From positions 62,001 to 126,000 of the forward strand of contig JAEYAW010000018.1 in NCBI GenBank assembly GCA_023404675.1: a DNA stretch of 64,000 nucleotides, written 5' to 3'. Each line of letters starts with the position of its first letter. Position 1 is the first letter of the stretch. Source of the stretch: Pseudomonadota bacterium. Its GTDB lineage: Bacteria > Pseudomonadota > Alphaproteobacteria > Rhizobiales > Xanthobacteraceae. The translations under genes and the position numbers were made by a program. Under the pieces are notes generated by a model. It worked only from the letters and a program-made list of their open reading frames with translations, made no database searches and was not told where the DNA came from. Shown here in pieces: positions 28,325-37,700 of the stretch.

Positions 28325-29563
28325 TCACTTATCCGGTGAGATCGGCATATCGATCGACCCGTCGAGGAACTTGGTCGGCCCCGCCGCCGACGGGTTGATG
28401 TCGAAGTCGAAGATCTGCGTGGGCAGCCACAGCGTGGCGCATGAGTTCGGGATATCGACCACGCCCGAAAAATGGCCCTGCACCGGCGCGACGCCGAGGA
28501 TCGAATGCGCCTGCGCGCCCGAGTAACCGAACTTCTTCAGATACTCGATGGCGTTGAGACACGCCTGACGGTAGGCCACGTTGGCGTCGAGGTAATACTG
28601 CTTGCCTTCCTCGTCGACCGAGATGCCCTCGAAGATCAGATAGTCGTTATAGTTGGGCGTGATCGGCGACGGCTTGAAGATCGGGTTCTTGATGCCGTAC
28701 TTCGCCATGCCGTCCTTGATGAGGTCCACCTTGATGTGCAGCCACGCGCCGAACATCTCGATGGCACCGCAGAAGGTGATCTCGCCGTCGCCCTGGCTGA
28801 AGTGCATGTCGCCCATCGACAGGCCCGCACCATCCACATAGACGGGGAAGAAGATCTTCGAGCCGCGCGACAGATCCTTGATGTCGCAGTTGCCGCCATG
28901 CTCGCGCGGCGGCACGGTGCGCGCGCCTTCGGCCGCGACCTTGGCCCACTTGTCATCACCCTTCTTGAGCTTGCCGAGATGCGCCGTGGGTCCAAAGGTG
29001 GGGTTGGCCAGCGGCGGCACACGGGTCGGGTTGGTGTCGATCAGACCCTGCTCCCGCGTATTCCACTTCTCGAGCAGATCCTTGCTCGGCAGCGTGCCGA
29101 TCAGGCCCGGATGGATCAGGCCGGCGAAGCCAACGCCCGGCACGTGGCGCGAGCGCGTGAACAGACCCTCGTAGTGCCAGATCGACTTCTGCGCCAGCGG
29201 GAAGTGTTCTGTCAGGAAGCCGCCGCCGTTCTTCTTGGAGAAGAATCCGTTGAAGCCCCACTCGTGCCCCTTTAGCGAGCCGGCGTCGAGAATATCGACC
29301 ACCAGCAGATCGCCCGGTACCGCGCCCTTCACGCCAATCGGACCGGACAGGTAGTGCACCGTCGTCAGATCGACATCGCGGATGTCATCGGCGGAATCGT
29401 TGTTGGCGATCGCGCCGCCGGTCCAGTCCACCGTCTCGACGATGAAGTCGGCCCCCGGCTCCACCCACGTGGCAATCGGAATATCCGGATGCCAGCGGTT
29501 GTGAAGAAATTCGTTTTCAGTAGCAGGCTTGGACAGATCAACACTGATCAGCGTCTCGGGCAT
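28325..29563 (-). CDS. fmdA: Formamidase/acetamidase
   Basis: A 412-residue enzyme of the FmdA_AmdA family that hydrolyses formamide (and other short amides) to formate and ammonia. Recognisable segments are HNRWHPDIPIATWVEPG, VKGAVPGDLLVVDILDAG, HEWGFNGFFSKKNGGGFLT, REHGGNCDIKDLSRGSKIFF and MHFSQGDGEITFCGAIEM. The start at 29563 has an AAAGGGGAG ribosome site. It lies directly behind urtABCDE, as in the Methylophilus amide operon, which suggests the transporter serves short-chain amides at least as much as urea. No urease gene is in the window. Confidence 0.95.
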   Translation of the reverse strand: MPETLISVDLSKPATENEFLHNRWHPDIPIATWVEPGADFIVETVDWTGGAIANNDSADDIRDVDLTTVHYLSGPIGVKGAVPGDLLVVDILDAGSLKGHEWGFNGFFSKKNGGGFLTEHFPLAQKSIWHYEGLFTRSRHVPGVGFAGLIHPGLIGTLPSKDLLEKWNTREQGLIDTNPTRVPPLANPTFGPTAHLGKLKKGDDKWAKVAAEGARTVPPREHGGNCDIKDLSRGSKIFFPVYVDGAGLSMGDMHFSQGDGEITFCGAIEMFGAWLHIKVDLIKDGMAKYGIKNPIFKPSPITPNYNDYLIFEGISVDEEGKQYYLDANVAYRQACLNAIEYLKKFGYSGAQAHSILGVAPVQGHFSGVVDIPNSCATLWLPTQIFDFDINPSAAGPTKFLDGSIDMPISPDK

Positions 29564-29616
29564 GTATGCTCCCCTTTCACCACGGACGTTTCGAACTCAA
29601 CGCAACAGGCAGTTTT

Positions 29617-30309
29617 TTATACCGACAGATATTTCGCGACCTGCGCCTCATCGACGGTGGCGCGCGGATCGTCGCGCACGATCTCCCCGTTCTCGATCAC
29701 CAGCACGCGGTCGGCGATGTCGAGCGCGAAGCTCAGCACCTGCTCCGACACCACGATGGACAGGCCGCGCTCGTCGCGGATACGCTTGAGCGTGCGCGCC
29801 ATCTCGCGAATGATCGACGGCTGGATGCCCTCGGTCGGCTCGTCCAGCAGCAGAACCTTGGGCTTGGTCGCGAGCGCGCGCGCGATCGCAAGCTGCTGCT
29901 GCTGGCCGCCGGAGAGATTGCCGCCGCGCCGGTCCTTCATTTCGAGGAGAACCGGAAACAGCTCATAGATGCTGTCCGGCACCTTGTTCTCGCCATGCAC
30001 CACGAGTCCGGTCTCGATGTTCTCCTTCACCGTCATGGTGGAGAAGATCATGCGGCCCTGCGGGACATAGGCGATCCCCTTCGCCACCCGCTCGTAGCTC
30101 TTCAGGTTGGTGACGTCGGCCTCGCCCATCTTCACCGAACCGCTCTTGGTCGGCACGATGCCCATCAGGGCCTTCATCAGCGTGGTCTTGCCCATGCCGT
30201 TGCGGCCCATGATCGCAACGATCTCGTTCGGCGCGACCGACACATTGAGGCCGTGAAGCACCTCGCTCTGGCCATAGGCCACGTGGAAATTGGAGATATC
30301 CAGCATCAC
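29617..30309 (-). CDS. urtE: Urea/short-chain amide ABC transporter ATPase UrtE
   Basis: A 230-residue LivF-like ATPase. Walker A is GRNGMGKTTLMKAL, signature NLSGGQQQQLAIARAL, Walker B VLLLDEPTEGIQPS; the DEPTEGIQP run is characteristic of UrtE. It begins six bases after the urtD stop with GAGGGG upstream and is followed by fmdA after 53 bases. It forms an ATPase pair with UrtD at the inner membrane. Confidence 0.94.
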   Translation of the reverse strand: MMLDISNFHVAYGQSEVLHGLNVSVAPNEIVAIMGRNGMGKTTLMKALMGIVPTKSGSVKMGEADVTNLKSYERVAKGIAYVPQGRMIFSTMTVKENIETGLVVHGENKVPDSIYELFPVLLEMKDRRGGNLSGGQQQQLAIARALATKPKVLLLDEPTEGIQPSIIREMARTLKRIRDERGLSIVVSEQVLSFALDIADRVLVIENGEIVRDDPRATVDEAQVAKYLSV

Positions 30310-30315
30310 GGCCCC

Positions 30316-31071
30316 TCAATGTCCCAGATAGACTTCGATCACTTTCGGATCGTTCTTCACCTTCTCCATCGATCCTTCGGAGAGGATCCTGCCCTGATGG
30401 AGCACAGTGACCTTGTGCGCGATGTCTTCCACGAACTTCATGTCGTGCTCGATCACCAGCACCGAGCGGCCCTTGATGATCTTGTGCAGCAGCTCTGCGG
30501 TCTTGACGCGCTCGCTGACGCTCATGCCGGCCACCGGCTCGTCCAGCATCAGAAGCTCGGGGTCCTGGATCAGCAGCATGCCGATCTCGAGCCACTGCTT
30601 CTGGCCGTGGCTGAGCAGATCCGCGCTCATGTTGAGCCGGTCCTTGAGGAAGATCATCTCGGCGACCTCCTCGACCCGGTCGCGCACCGCGGCATCGCGC
30701 TGGAACGCCAGCGCACCAAACACGCTGCGGCCGCGCGGATAGGAGATTTCCAGATTCTCGAACACGGTGAGATCGTCGTAGATCGACGGCGTCTGGAACT
30801 TGCGGCCGACGCCGGCCTGCACGATCTCGTTCTCCTTCAGCTTCGTCAGCTCCTTGCCGCGAAACTGGATCGAACCCGAGGTCGCTTTGGTCTTGCCGCA
30901 GATCAGATCGAGCACCGTGGTCTTGCCGGCGCCGTTCGGGCCAATGATGACGCGGATTTCGTCCGGATCGACATAGAACGACAGATCGTTGACCGCCTTG
31001 AACCCGTCGAACGACACCGTGAGCGCCTCGACCGCGAGCAGGAATTCCGGGGGTTGATGACCGACCAGCAT
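30316..31071 (-). CDS. urtD: Urea/short-chain amide ABC transporter ATPase UrtD
   Basis: A 251-residue LivG-like ATPase. Walker A is GPNGAGKTTVLDL, the signature region is LLSHGQKQWLEIGMLL with the UrtD-specific SHGQKQWLEIGM, and Walker B is LLMLDEPVAGMS. The unusual signature (SHGQK rather than SGGQ) is normal for UrtD. The gene lies 12 bases behind urtC. Confidence 0.94.
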   Translation of the reverse strand: MLVGHQPPEFLLAVEALTVSFDGFKAVNDLSFYVDPDEIRVIIGPNGAGKTTVLDLICGKTKATSGSIQFRGKELTKLKENEIVQAGVGRKFQTPSIYDDLTVFENLEISYPRGRSVFGALAFQRDAAVRDRVEEVAEMIFLKDRLNMSADLLSHGQKQWLEIGMLLIQDPELLMLDEPVAGMSVSERVKTAELLHKIIKGRSVLVIEHDMKFVEDIAHKVTVLHQGRILSEGSMEKVKNDPKVIEVYLGH

Positions 31072-31083
31072 GGGTGTTCTCCT

Positions 31084-32229
31084 TTACTCGGCGGGTGCCG
31101 TGCCGTCGGCGATCGACGAGCCCGACCATTTGCCCTTCGAGCCGCCGCGGCGCAGCAGCGCATCGATCCGCGGCTGCACGTAGTCCTTCCAGATGCCGGC
31201 CAGACCATTCGGGAAGACGAGAACAACCGCGATGAACAGGCCGCCGAGACCGAGCAGCCAGAGTTCGGGGAAGGATTCCGACAGGCTGGTCTTGGCGAAA
31301 TTCACCAGCAGCGTTCCGTAGACCGCGCCGAAGATCGACAGCCGGCCGCCCACCGCCGTGTAGATCACCATCTCGATGGAGGGCACGATGCCCACGAAGG
31401 ACGGCGACATGAACCCGACCTCGAGAGTGAACAACGCGCCGCCGATCGCGGCGAACACCGCCGCCAGACAGAAGGCGAAGATCTTGAAGTTGGCGACGCT
31501 GTAGCCGGAGAAGCGGACACGATCCTCCTTCTCACGCATCGCGACGAGGATGCGGCCGAGCTTGGAGTGCCTTACGAACAGCGCGACGAAGATGCAGCCG
31601 AACAGCACCGCGACCTCGACGAAATAGAGGATGAACTTGGCGTTGTCGGTGCGGATGTCCCAGCCCTTCAGGGTCCGCAGATCGGTGATGCCGTTGATGC
31701 CGCCGGTATAGCCCTGCTGGCCGACGATCAGGATGGTGAGGATCGCGGCGATGGCCTGGGTGATGATGGCGAAGTAGACGCCGCCGACGCGCCGCTTGAA
31801 CATCGCCGCGCCGATGATGAAAGCGAAGGCCGCCGGCACCACGACGATGGCGATGATCGTCAGCGTCAGACTGTGGAACGGCTGCCAGAAGAACGGAATC
31901 TGCGTCAGCTGGTTCCAGTCCATGAAGTCCGGGATACCGGGCGTGGACTGGATCTTGGTGTTCTCCACGCTCGATGCCTCCAGCTTGAGATACATCGCCA
32001 TGCAGTAACCGCCGAGGCCGAAGAACACCCCCTGACCGAGGCTGAGGATGCCGCCGAAGCCCCAGCACAGCACGAGGCCGAGCGCGACGAAGGCGTAGGT
32101 GAGATACTTCGCCACGAGGTTGAGCCGGAAGATATCGAGGCTCAGGGGGAGGATCACGACCAGGAGCAGCGCGAGGGCCAGAACTCCCAGAAGTTCAGTG
32201 CGGTTCATTACGCGGATATTGCCGATCAT
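31084..32229 (-). CDS. urtC: Urea/short-chain amide ABC permease UrtC
   Basis: An inner-membrane LivM-type permease of about 381 residues. Typical UrtC features are LCWGFGGILSLGQGVFFGLGGYCMAM, the periplasmic insert naming a proline/glycine loop (TPGIPDFMDWNQ), YTGGINGITDL and GRLSIFGAVYGTLLVNF. The start is placed at Met 32229, preceded by GAGAG; an in-frame Met at 32283 would overlap urtB. Membrane partner of UrtB. Confidence 0.92.
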   Translation of the reverse strand: MIGNIRVMNRTELLGVLALALLLVVILPLSLDIFRLNLVAKYLTYAFVALGLVLCWGFGGILSLGQGVFFGLGGYCMAMYLKLEASSVENTKIQSTPGIPDFMDWNQLTQIPFFWQPFHSLTLTIIAIVVVPAAFAFIIGAAMFKRRVGGVYFAIITQAIAAILTILIVGQQGYTGGINGITDLRTLKGWDIRTDNAKFILYFVEVAVLFGCIFVALFVRHSKLGRILVAMREKEDRVRFSGYSVANFKIFAFCLAAVFAAIGGALFTLEVGFMSPSFVGIVPSIEMVIYTAVGGRLSIFGAVYGTLLVNFAKTSLSESFPELWLLGLGGLFIAVVLVFPNGLAGIWKDYVQPRIDALLRRGGSKGKWSGSSIADGTAPAE

Positions 32230-32260
32230 AGCCGTGATCTCTCGCTTTTCTTCTTCGCGT

Positions 32261-33187
32261 CTACTTGCGGACCTTGAGGGCAAACAGGCCCTGCGGGCGC
32301 AGCATCAGGATCACCACGACACCGAGCAGCGTCAGCACCTTGGCCATCGAGCCGGACAGGAAGAACTCCATGGTCGACTGCGCCTGGGAGATGGTGAAGG
32401 CCGATGCGATGGTGCCAAGCAGGCTCGCCGCGCCGCCGAACACGACCACGAGGAACGTGTCGACGATGTAGAGCTGACCGGCCGTCGGGCCGGTCGAGCC
32501 GATCATGGTGAACGCGCTGCCCGCGACGCCCGCGATGCCGCAGCCGAGACCGAAGGTGTAGCGATCGACTTTCTCGGTGTTGATGCCGACAGCCCCTGCC
32601 ATCACGCGGTTCTGAACGACCGCGCGGACCTGACGGCCCCAGCGCGAGAAATACAGGATATAGGCGACGGCGACGGTGATGAGCACAGTCAGCCCCATCA
32701 CGAACATGCCGTTGATCTGGATCTCGATCGTGTCCGTCACCTGCTTGGAGCCCATCATCCACTGCGGCAGTTCGACACCGACCTCGCGCGGACCGAACAC
32801 AGAGCGGTAGACCTGCTGAAGAATGAGACTGAGCCCCCATGTCGCGAGCAGCGTATCGAGAGGGCGCCGGTAGAGATGTCGTATCAGTCCCCACTCCACC
32901 AGCATCCCGAGCGCACCCGATGCGAGGAAGGCCAGAATCATCGCGATGAAGAAGTAGATGCTGAACAGGGATGGCAGATAATTCTGGAAGACCAGCGAGG
33001 TCATCCAGGTGACGTAGGCCCCCAGAATCATGAACTCGCCGTGCGCCATGTTGATGACGCCCATCTGGCCGAAGATGATCGCAAGTCCCAACGCCATCAG
33101 CACGTACACCGAAAACAGGATCAATCCCGCGAAGCCCTGCATCACGAAGATCGCGCCCAGGTCACCGAGCGAATAGTCGCCGAACAT
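32261..33187 (-). CDS. urtB: Urea/short-chain amide ABC permease UrtB
   Basis: A 308-residue LivH-type permease. Recognisable segments are VLMALGLAIIFGQMGVINMAHGEFM, the R-rich loop IRHLYRRPLDTLLATWGLSLILQQ and VVVFGGAASLLGTIAS. It lacks the long N-terminal periplasmic extension present in some UrtB proteins. The start at 33187 has AGGAGTG upstream. A 143-base space with two GC-rich hairpins separates it from urtA. Confidence 0.93.
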   Translation of the reverse strand: MFGDYSLGDLGAIFVMQGFAGLILFSVYVLMALGLAIIFGQMGVINMAHGEFMILGAYVTWMTSLVFQNYLPSLFSIYFFIAMILAFLASGALGMLVEWGLIRHLYRRPLDTLLATWGLSLILQQVYRSVFGPREVGVELPQWMMGSKQVTDTIEIQINGMFVMGLTVLITVAVAYILYFSRWGRQVRAVVQNRVMAGAVGINTEKVDRYTFGLGCGIAGVAGSAFTMIGSTGPTAGQLYIVDTFLVVVFGGAASLLGTIASAFTISQAQSTMEFFLSGSMAKVLTLLGVVVILMLRPQGLFALKVRK

Positions 33188-33240
33188 CGAACACTCCTGG
33201 TTCAGATTGGCTCTTATTTTTATTTCTGAAGGACGAGGGT

Positions 33241-33301
33241 CCCGCGCCGCGGTCTGGAGGCCGCGACGCGGGGTGCCGGAGCACAGGAGCCCGAGGGCTC
33301 C
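33241..33301 (-). terminator. Two intercistronic hairpins between urtA and urtB
   Basis: Hairpin one: arms 33241-33252 and 33261-33272 (CCCGCG and CGCGGG outer arms, a mismatch, then CGCGG and CCGCG inner arms). Hairpin two: GGAGCCC at 33286-33292 with GGGCTCC at 33295-33301. No T-runs follow. In binding-protein transport operons such structures often limit read-through or protect the upstream message, so the abundant binding protein is made in excess; that role here is inference. Confidence 0.5.
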
Positions 33302-33331
33302 CGCACCAGGGAGAGGCGAAACCGTCTGGTC

Positions 33332-34612
33332 TTATTGATAGCCCTTCGGGAACGGATCCGGTTCGACAAGATCCTTGGTCTCGTAGATCACCTTGAACTG
33401 GCCATCGAGCTGCGCGAGACCGACGCGGGTCTTTGACCAGAGATGGTGGTTCGGATGGATCTTGACGTAGCCTTCCGGCGCCTTCGTGAACTCGATGCCG
33501 GCCGAGGCCGCCGCGATCTTGTCCACGTCGAAGGAGCCCGCTTTCTCCGCCGTCAGCTTCCACAACCACGGGCCGAGATAGGCTGCCTGCGTCACGTCGC
33601 CGATTACGGTCTTCTCGCCCCACATCTTCTTGAAGGCGGCGACGAATTCCTTGTTGTTCGGGTTGTCCAGCGACTGGAAGTACTTCATGCAGGCGTAGGC
33701 GCCCGCGATGTTTTCACCGCCGATGCCGTCGATCTCGTCCTCGGTCACCGAGATGGTGAGCAGCGTCTGCTTCGACAGGTCGATGCCGGCCGCCTTGAGC
33801 TGCTTGTAGAACGCCACGTTCGAACCACCGACGATGATCGCGTAGATCACGTCCGGCTTGGTCAGCTTGATCTTGTTGATGACCGAGTTGAACTGAGTGT
33901 GGCCGAGCGGGAAGTATTCCTCGCCGACGACCTTCGTTCCCTTCATGAAGTTTTCGATGTGCTTACGCGCGATCTTGTTGGACGTGCGCGGCCAGATGTA
34001 GTCGGAGCCGAGCAGATAGAAGGTCTTGGCGCCCTTCTCCTTGGTCACCCAGTCGAGACCCGCGATGATCTGCTGGGTCGCTTCCTGACCCGTATAGATC
34101 ACGTTCTTGGACTGCTCGAGACCTTCATAGAAGGTCGGATAATAGAGCATGCCGTTGTACTGCTCGAACACCGGCAGCACGGCCTTGCGCGAGGCCGAGG
34201 TCCAGCAGCCCATCACGGACGCGCACTTGTCGTTGACCAGCAGCTTCTTGGCTTTTTCGGCGAAGGTCGGCCAGTCGCTGGCGCCGTCTTCCTGAATGAA
34301 CTTGATCTTGCGGCCAAGCACGCCGCCCGCGGCGTTGATCTGCTCGATCGCGAGCTTTTCGGCCTGCACCGATCCCGTCTCGGAGATCGCCATCGTGCCG
34401 GTGACCGAGTGCAGGATGCCGACGGTCACTTCCGTGTCCGTCACGGCAAGTCCCGTGGTATTCACCACGGAGGTGGCCGGCGCCTGCGCGAACGAGGGGC
34501 GTGCGCCCATAATCGACAGCGCAGGCACTGCCGCCATTCCCATCAGAAGCTTTCTGCGAAGGGGCGATTCAAGCCCCGAACCTTGGGTGATATTATCTTT
34601 CCTATCCGACAT
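33332..34612 (-). CDS. urtA: Urea/short-chain amide-binding periplasmic protein UrtA
   Basis: A 426-residue binding protein. The N-terminus carries a twin-arginine-like export signal (PLRRKLLMGMAAVPALSIMG, ending FAQA). The mature protein is a two-lobed LivK-type fold: EVTVGILHSVTGTMAISE, FIQEDGASDWPTFAEKAKKLL, MLYYPTFYEGLEQSKNVIYTG and FYLLGSDYIWPRTSNKIARK, all typical of UrtA/FmdD. The start at 34612 has AAGGGG upstream; the longer open frame runs through the divergent promoter and is rejected. It is the first gene of urtABCDE-fmdA-fmdB. Confidence 0.95.
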   Translation of the reverse strand: MSDRKDNITQGSGLESPLRRKLLMGMAAVPALSIMGARPSFAQAPATSVVNTTGLAVTDTEVTVGILHSVTGTMAISETGSVQAEKLAIEQINAAGGVLGRKIKFIQEDGASDWPTFAEKAKKLLVNDKCASVMGCWTSASRKAVLPVFEQYNGMLYYPTFYEGLEQSKNVIYTGQEATQQIIAGLDWVTKEKGAKTFYLLGSDYIWPRTSNKIARKHIENFMKGTKVVGEEYFPLGHTQFNSVINKIKLTKPDVIYAIIVGGSNVAFYKQLKAAGIDLSKQTLLTISVTEDEIDGIGGENIAGAYACMKYFQSLDNPNNKEFVAAFKKMWGEKTVIGDVTQAAYLGPWLWKLTAEKAGSFDVDKIAAASAGIEFTKAPEGYVKIHPNHHLWSKTRVGLAQLDGQFKVIYETKDLVEPDPFPKGYQ

Positions 34613-34673
34613 GACTGCCCCTTCTTGTTGACGCCTGGGATGGGAGCAGGATGGCGTGGAACACGCGGCTGAC

Positions 34674-34695
34674 GCATACGCGAGATTGCGTATAC
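34674..34695. promoter_or_regulatory. Imperfect palindrome in the urtA/sensor-kinase divergent promoter
   Basis: GCATACGC at 34674-34681 and GCGTATAC at 34688-34695 form eight-base arms with one mismatch around a six-base centre; the inner six bases (ATACGC/GCGTAT) are a perfect match. It lies in the 138-base space between the two divergent starts, 62 bases from urtA and 56 from the kinase gene. TATACT at 34691-34696 overlaps one arm and could be a -10 element. A likely binding site for the LuxR-type regulator encoded downstream. Confidence 0.45.
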
Positions 34696-34750
34696 TGCAC
34701 CGCAAAATGCCGATATAGTTTTTCAGGACGAGGGATGGAGGCTGAATTCG

Positions 34751-37700
34751 GTGGGGCGACAACGGATCGACCGCGTCCGACGTCAATATAATCAGTGGGT
34801 GGCCAACCAGACCCTCGAAGATTATGCGCTGCGCTTCACCGCGAAAAGCGCACGACGATGGTCGGCCGCACGCGTCGCCAATACCGCGCTCGGCGCGATT
34901 TCGTTCCTGGCGCTCGAAGCCATCGGCGGCACGATCACGCTGAACTACGGTGTTACCAATGCGGCCAGTGCGATCCTTGTCGTCAGCGCGCTGATTTTTC
35001 TCTGCGGACTACCCATCGCCTATTACGCTGCACGCTATGGTGTCGACATCGATCTGCTGACCCGCGGCGCGGGATTCGGCTACATCGGGTCGACGATCAC
35101 CTCGCTGATCTATGCCTCGTTCACGTTCATTTTTTTCGCCATTGAGGCCGTCATTCTGGCGATGGCGCTCGAATTGTGTTTCGGCCTGCCACGCGCGTTC
35201 GGCTATCTCGTCAGCGCCATCGTCATCATTCCGCTGGTCACCCACGGTATCACGCTGATCAGCCGTTTTCAGCTCTGGACCCAGCCGGTCTGGATCCTAC
35301 TGCATATCCTCCCTTTCGCGGCCATTGCCATCCATCATCGCCAATCGTTCAGCGAATGGTTGGCCTATCCGGGCGTTCACGGCGGCACCGGACAATTCGA
35401 TCTGCTCGCCTTCGGCGCGGCGGCGGCGGTGGTGTTCGCGCTGGTGGCGCAGATCGGCGAGCAGGTGGACTTCCTTCGCTTCCTGCCACGCGACCGCCGC
35501 ACGTCGAACCGCGCCTGGTGGATCGCGATGCTCAGCGCCGGTCCCGGATGGATCGTGCCGGGCGCGGTGAAGCTCCTCGCCGGATCGTTCCTCGCCTATT
35601 TCGCGCTGAACCACGGCATGTCCGTGGAGAACGCGGCCGAGCCGATGCACATGTATCTGGCCGCGTTCCAGTATGTGCTTGCCGAGCCGGACCTCGCGCT
35701 CGCGCTGGCCGGCGTCTTCGTGGTGCTGTCGCAGCTCAAGATCAACGTCACCAACGCCTACGCCGGTTCGATCGCCTGGTCGAACTTCTTCTCGCGCCTC
35801 ACGCACAGCCACCCCGGCCGCGTCGTCTGGGTGGTGTTCAACGTGCTGGTCGCCGTGATGCTGATGGAAATCGGCGTCTACAAGGCGCTCGAGGCAACGC
35901 TCGGACTTTACTCAAATGTCGCGATCGCCTGGGTCGGCGCATTGGTGTCCGATCTCGTCGTGAACAAGCCGCTCGGCCTGCGGCCGCCGCACATGGAGTT
36001 CAAGCGCGCGCACCTGTTCGATATCAATCCGGTCGGCGTCGGCGCGATGCTGCTGGCGACCATCGTATCGATCAGCGCGTTCTACGACATGTTCGGGCCG
36101 ACCATGAAGGCGCTCTCGCCATTCGTGGCTCTCACCGTCGCCTTCGTCACCGCGCCGGTGATCGCCTTTGCCACGAAGGGAAAATACTACATCGCCCGCA
36201 AGCCGAAGCGGACATGGCAAAATCTGGAGCTGATCCAGTGCTGCATCTGCGAGCATTCGTTTGAACCGGAGGACATGGCGTCATGCCCGGCCTACTCCGG
36301 TCCGATCTGCTCACTGTGCTGCTCGCTCGACGCACGCTGTCACGACCTGTGCAAGCCGCATGCGCGGCTCAGCGCGCAGGTCTCCAGCAGCGTGGCGCGC
36401 ATCCTGCCTGAGCCGATTCGCAGCCGCGTCACCTCGCAGCTCGGGCAATATATCGCGATCTTCATTGCCTCCGCAGGACTGGTCGCACTCACGCTCGGCC
36501 TCATCTACCTCCAGACCTCGGCCGAGATGCCGGGAGATCTTGCGCAGGTCTCCGAAGCCTTGTGGAAGGTGTTTTTCTCGCTGGTGCTGATCATCGGCGT
36601 GGTGGCGTGGCTGTTCGTGCTGTCCGAACAGAGCCGCCGCGCCGCCGAGGCCGAAACGCGCCGGCAGACCACGCTCCTGATGCAGGAAATCGACGCGCAC
36701 AAGCGCACCGACGCCGAATTGCAGCGCGCCAAGGAAATCGCCGAGGCCGCCAACCTCGCCAAGAGCCGGTACGTCGTCGGCCTCAGCCACGAATTGCGCT
36801 CTCCGCTCAATGCGATCTCCGGCTATTCGCAACTGCTGGAAAACGACTCCAGCCTGCCGCCGAAGCCGCGCGACCAGGTGCGCGTCGTCAAGCGCAGCGC
36901 CGATCATCTGTCGGGCCTGATCGAGGGCATTCTCGATATTTCGAAGATCGAAGCCGGCCGGCTGCATCTCACCCGCGACGAGGTGCGGCTGCATGAATTC
37001 CTGGACCAGCTCGTCGGCATGTTCCGCCTGCAGGCGGCCGCCAAGGGCATCGCCTTCACATTCGAGAAGCCGGAGCATCTGCCGCCCGTTGTGTACGCCG
37101 ACGAAAAGCGGCTGCGCCAGATCCTGATCAACATGCTGTCGAACGCGATCAAGTTCACGCCGGAGGGCGGCGTACGCTTCGTCATCCACTATCGCAGCCC
37201 CGTGGCCGAGTTCGAGGTCATCGACACCGGCCCCGGCATCCAGCCGGACGATCTCGAACGTATCTTCGCGCCGTTCGAGCGCGGCGCGCTCGGCGTGGCC
37301 CAGCCGCAGACCGGCACGGGGCTCGGCCTCACGATCAGCCGCGCGCTTGCCGGCGTGATGGGCGGCGACATCCGCGTCTCGTCGGCCGTCGGTCAGGGCT
37401 CGACGTTCCGGCTGAAACTGCTGCTGTCCGAAGTCACCAACCCGAAGCGCGCCGCGATCGTCGATGCAACGGTCGTCGGCTATCACGGGCCGCGCAAGAC
37501 CGTGCTCATCACGGACGACGATCCCGCCCATCGCGACCTGCTGCGCGAGACGCTGGCGCCGCTCGGATTCATCCTGCTCAGCGCGCCGGATGGCCCCTCC
37601 TGCATCGCACTCGCGCAACACTGCTCGCCCGACCTCTTCATGCTAGATATTTCGATGCCCGGAATGGACGGCTGGGCCGTCGCGAAGACGTTGCGGGCCA

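Noticed and set aside
29566..32277. 903-codon open frame on the plus strand
   Set aside because: Antisense to urtE, urtD and urtC; Asp/His/Arg-rich translation with no recognisable fold.
34690..34725. Sigma-54-like promoter for urtA on the minus strand
   Set aside because: A GG and a GC element can be found, but their spacing is one base too long and the flanking consensus bases are missing.
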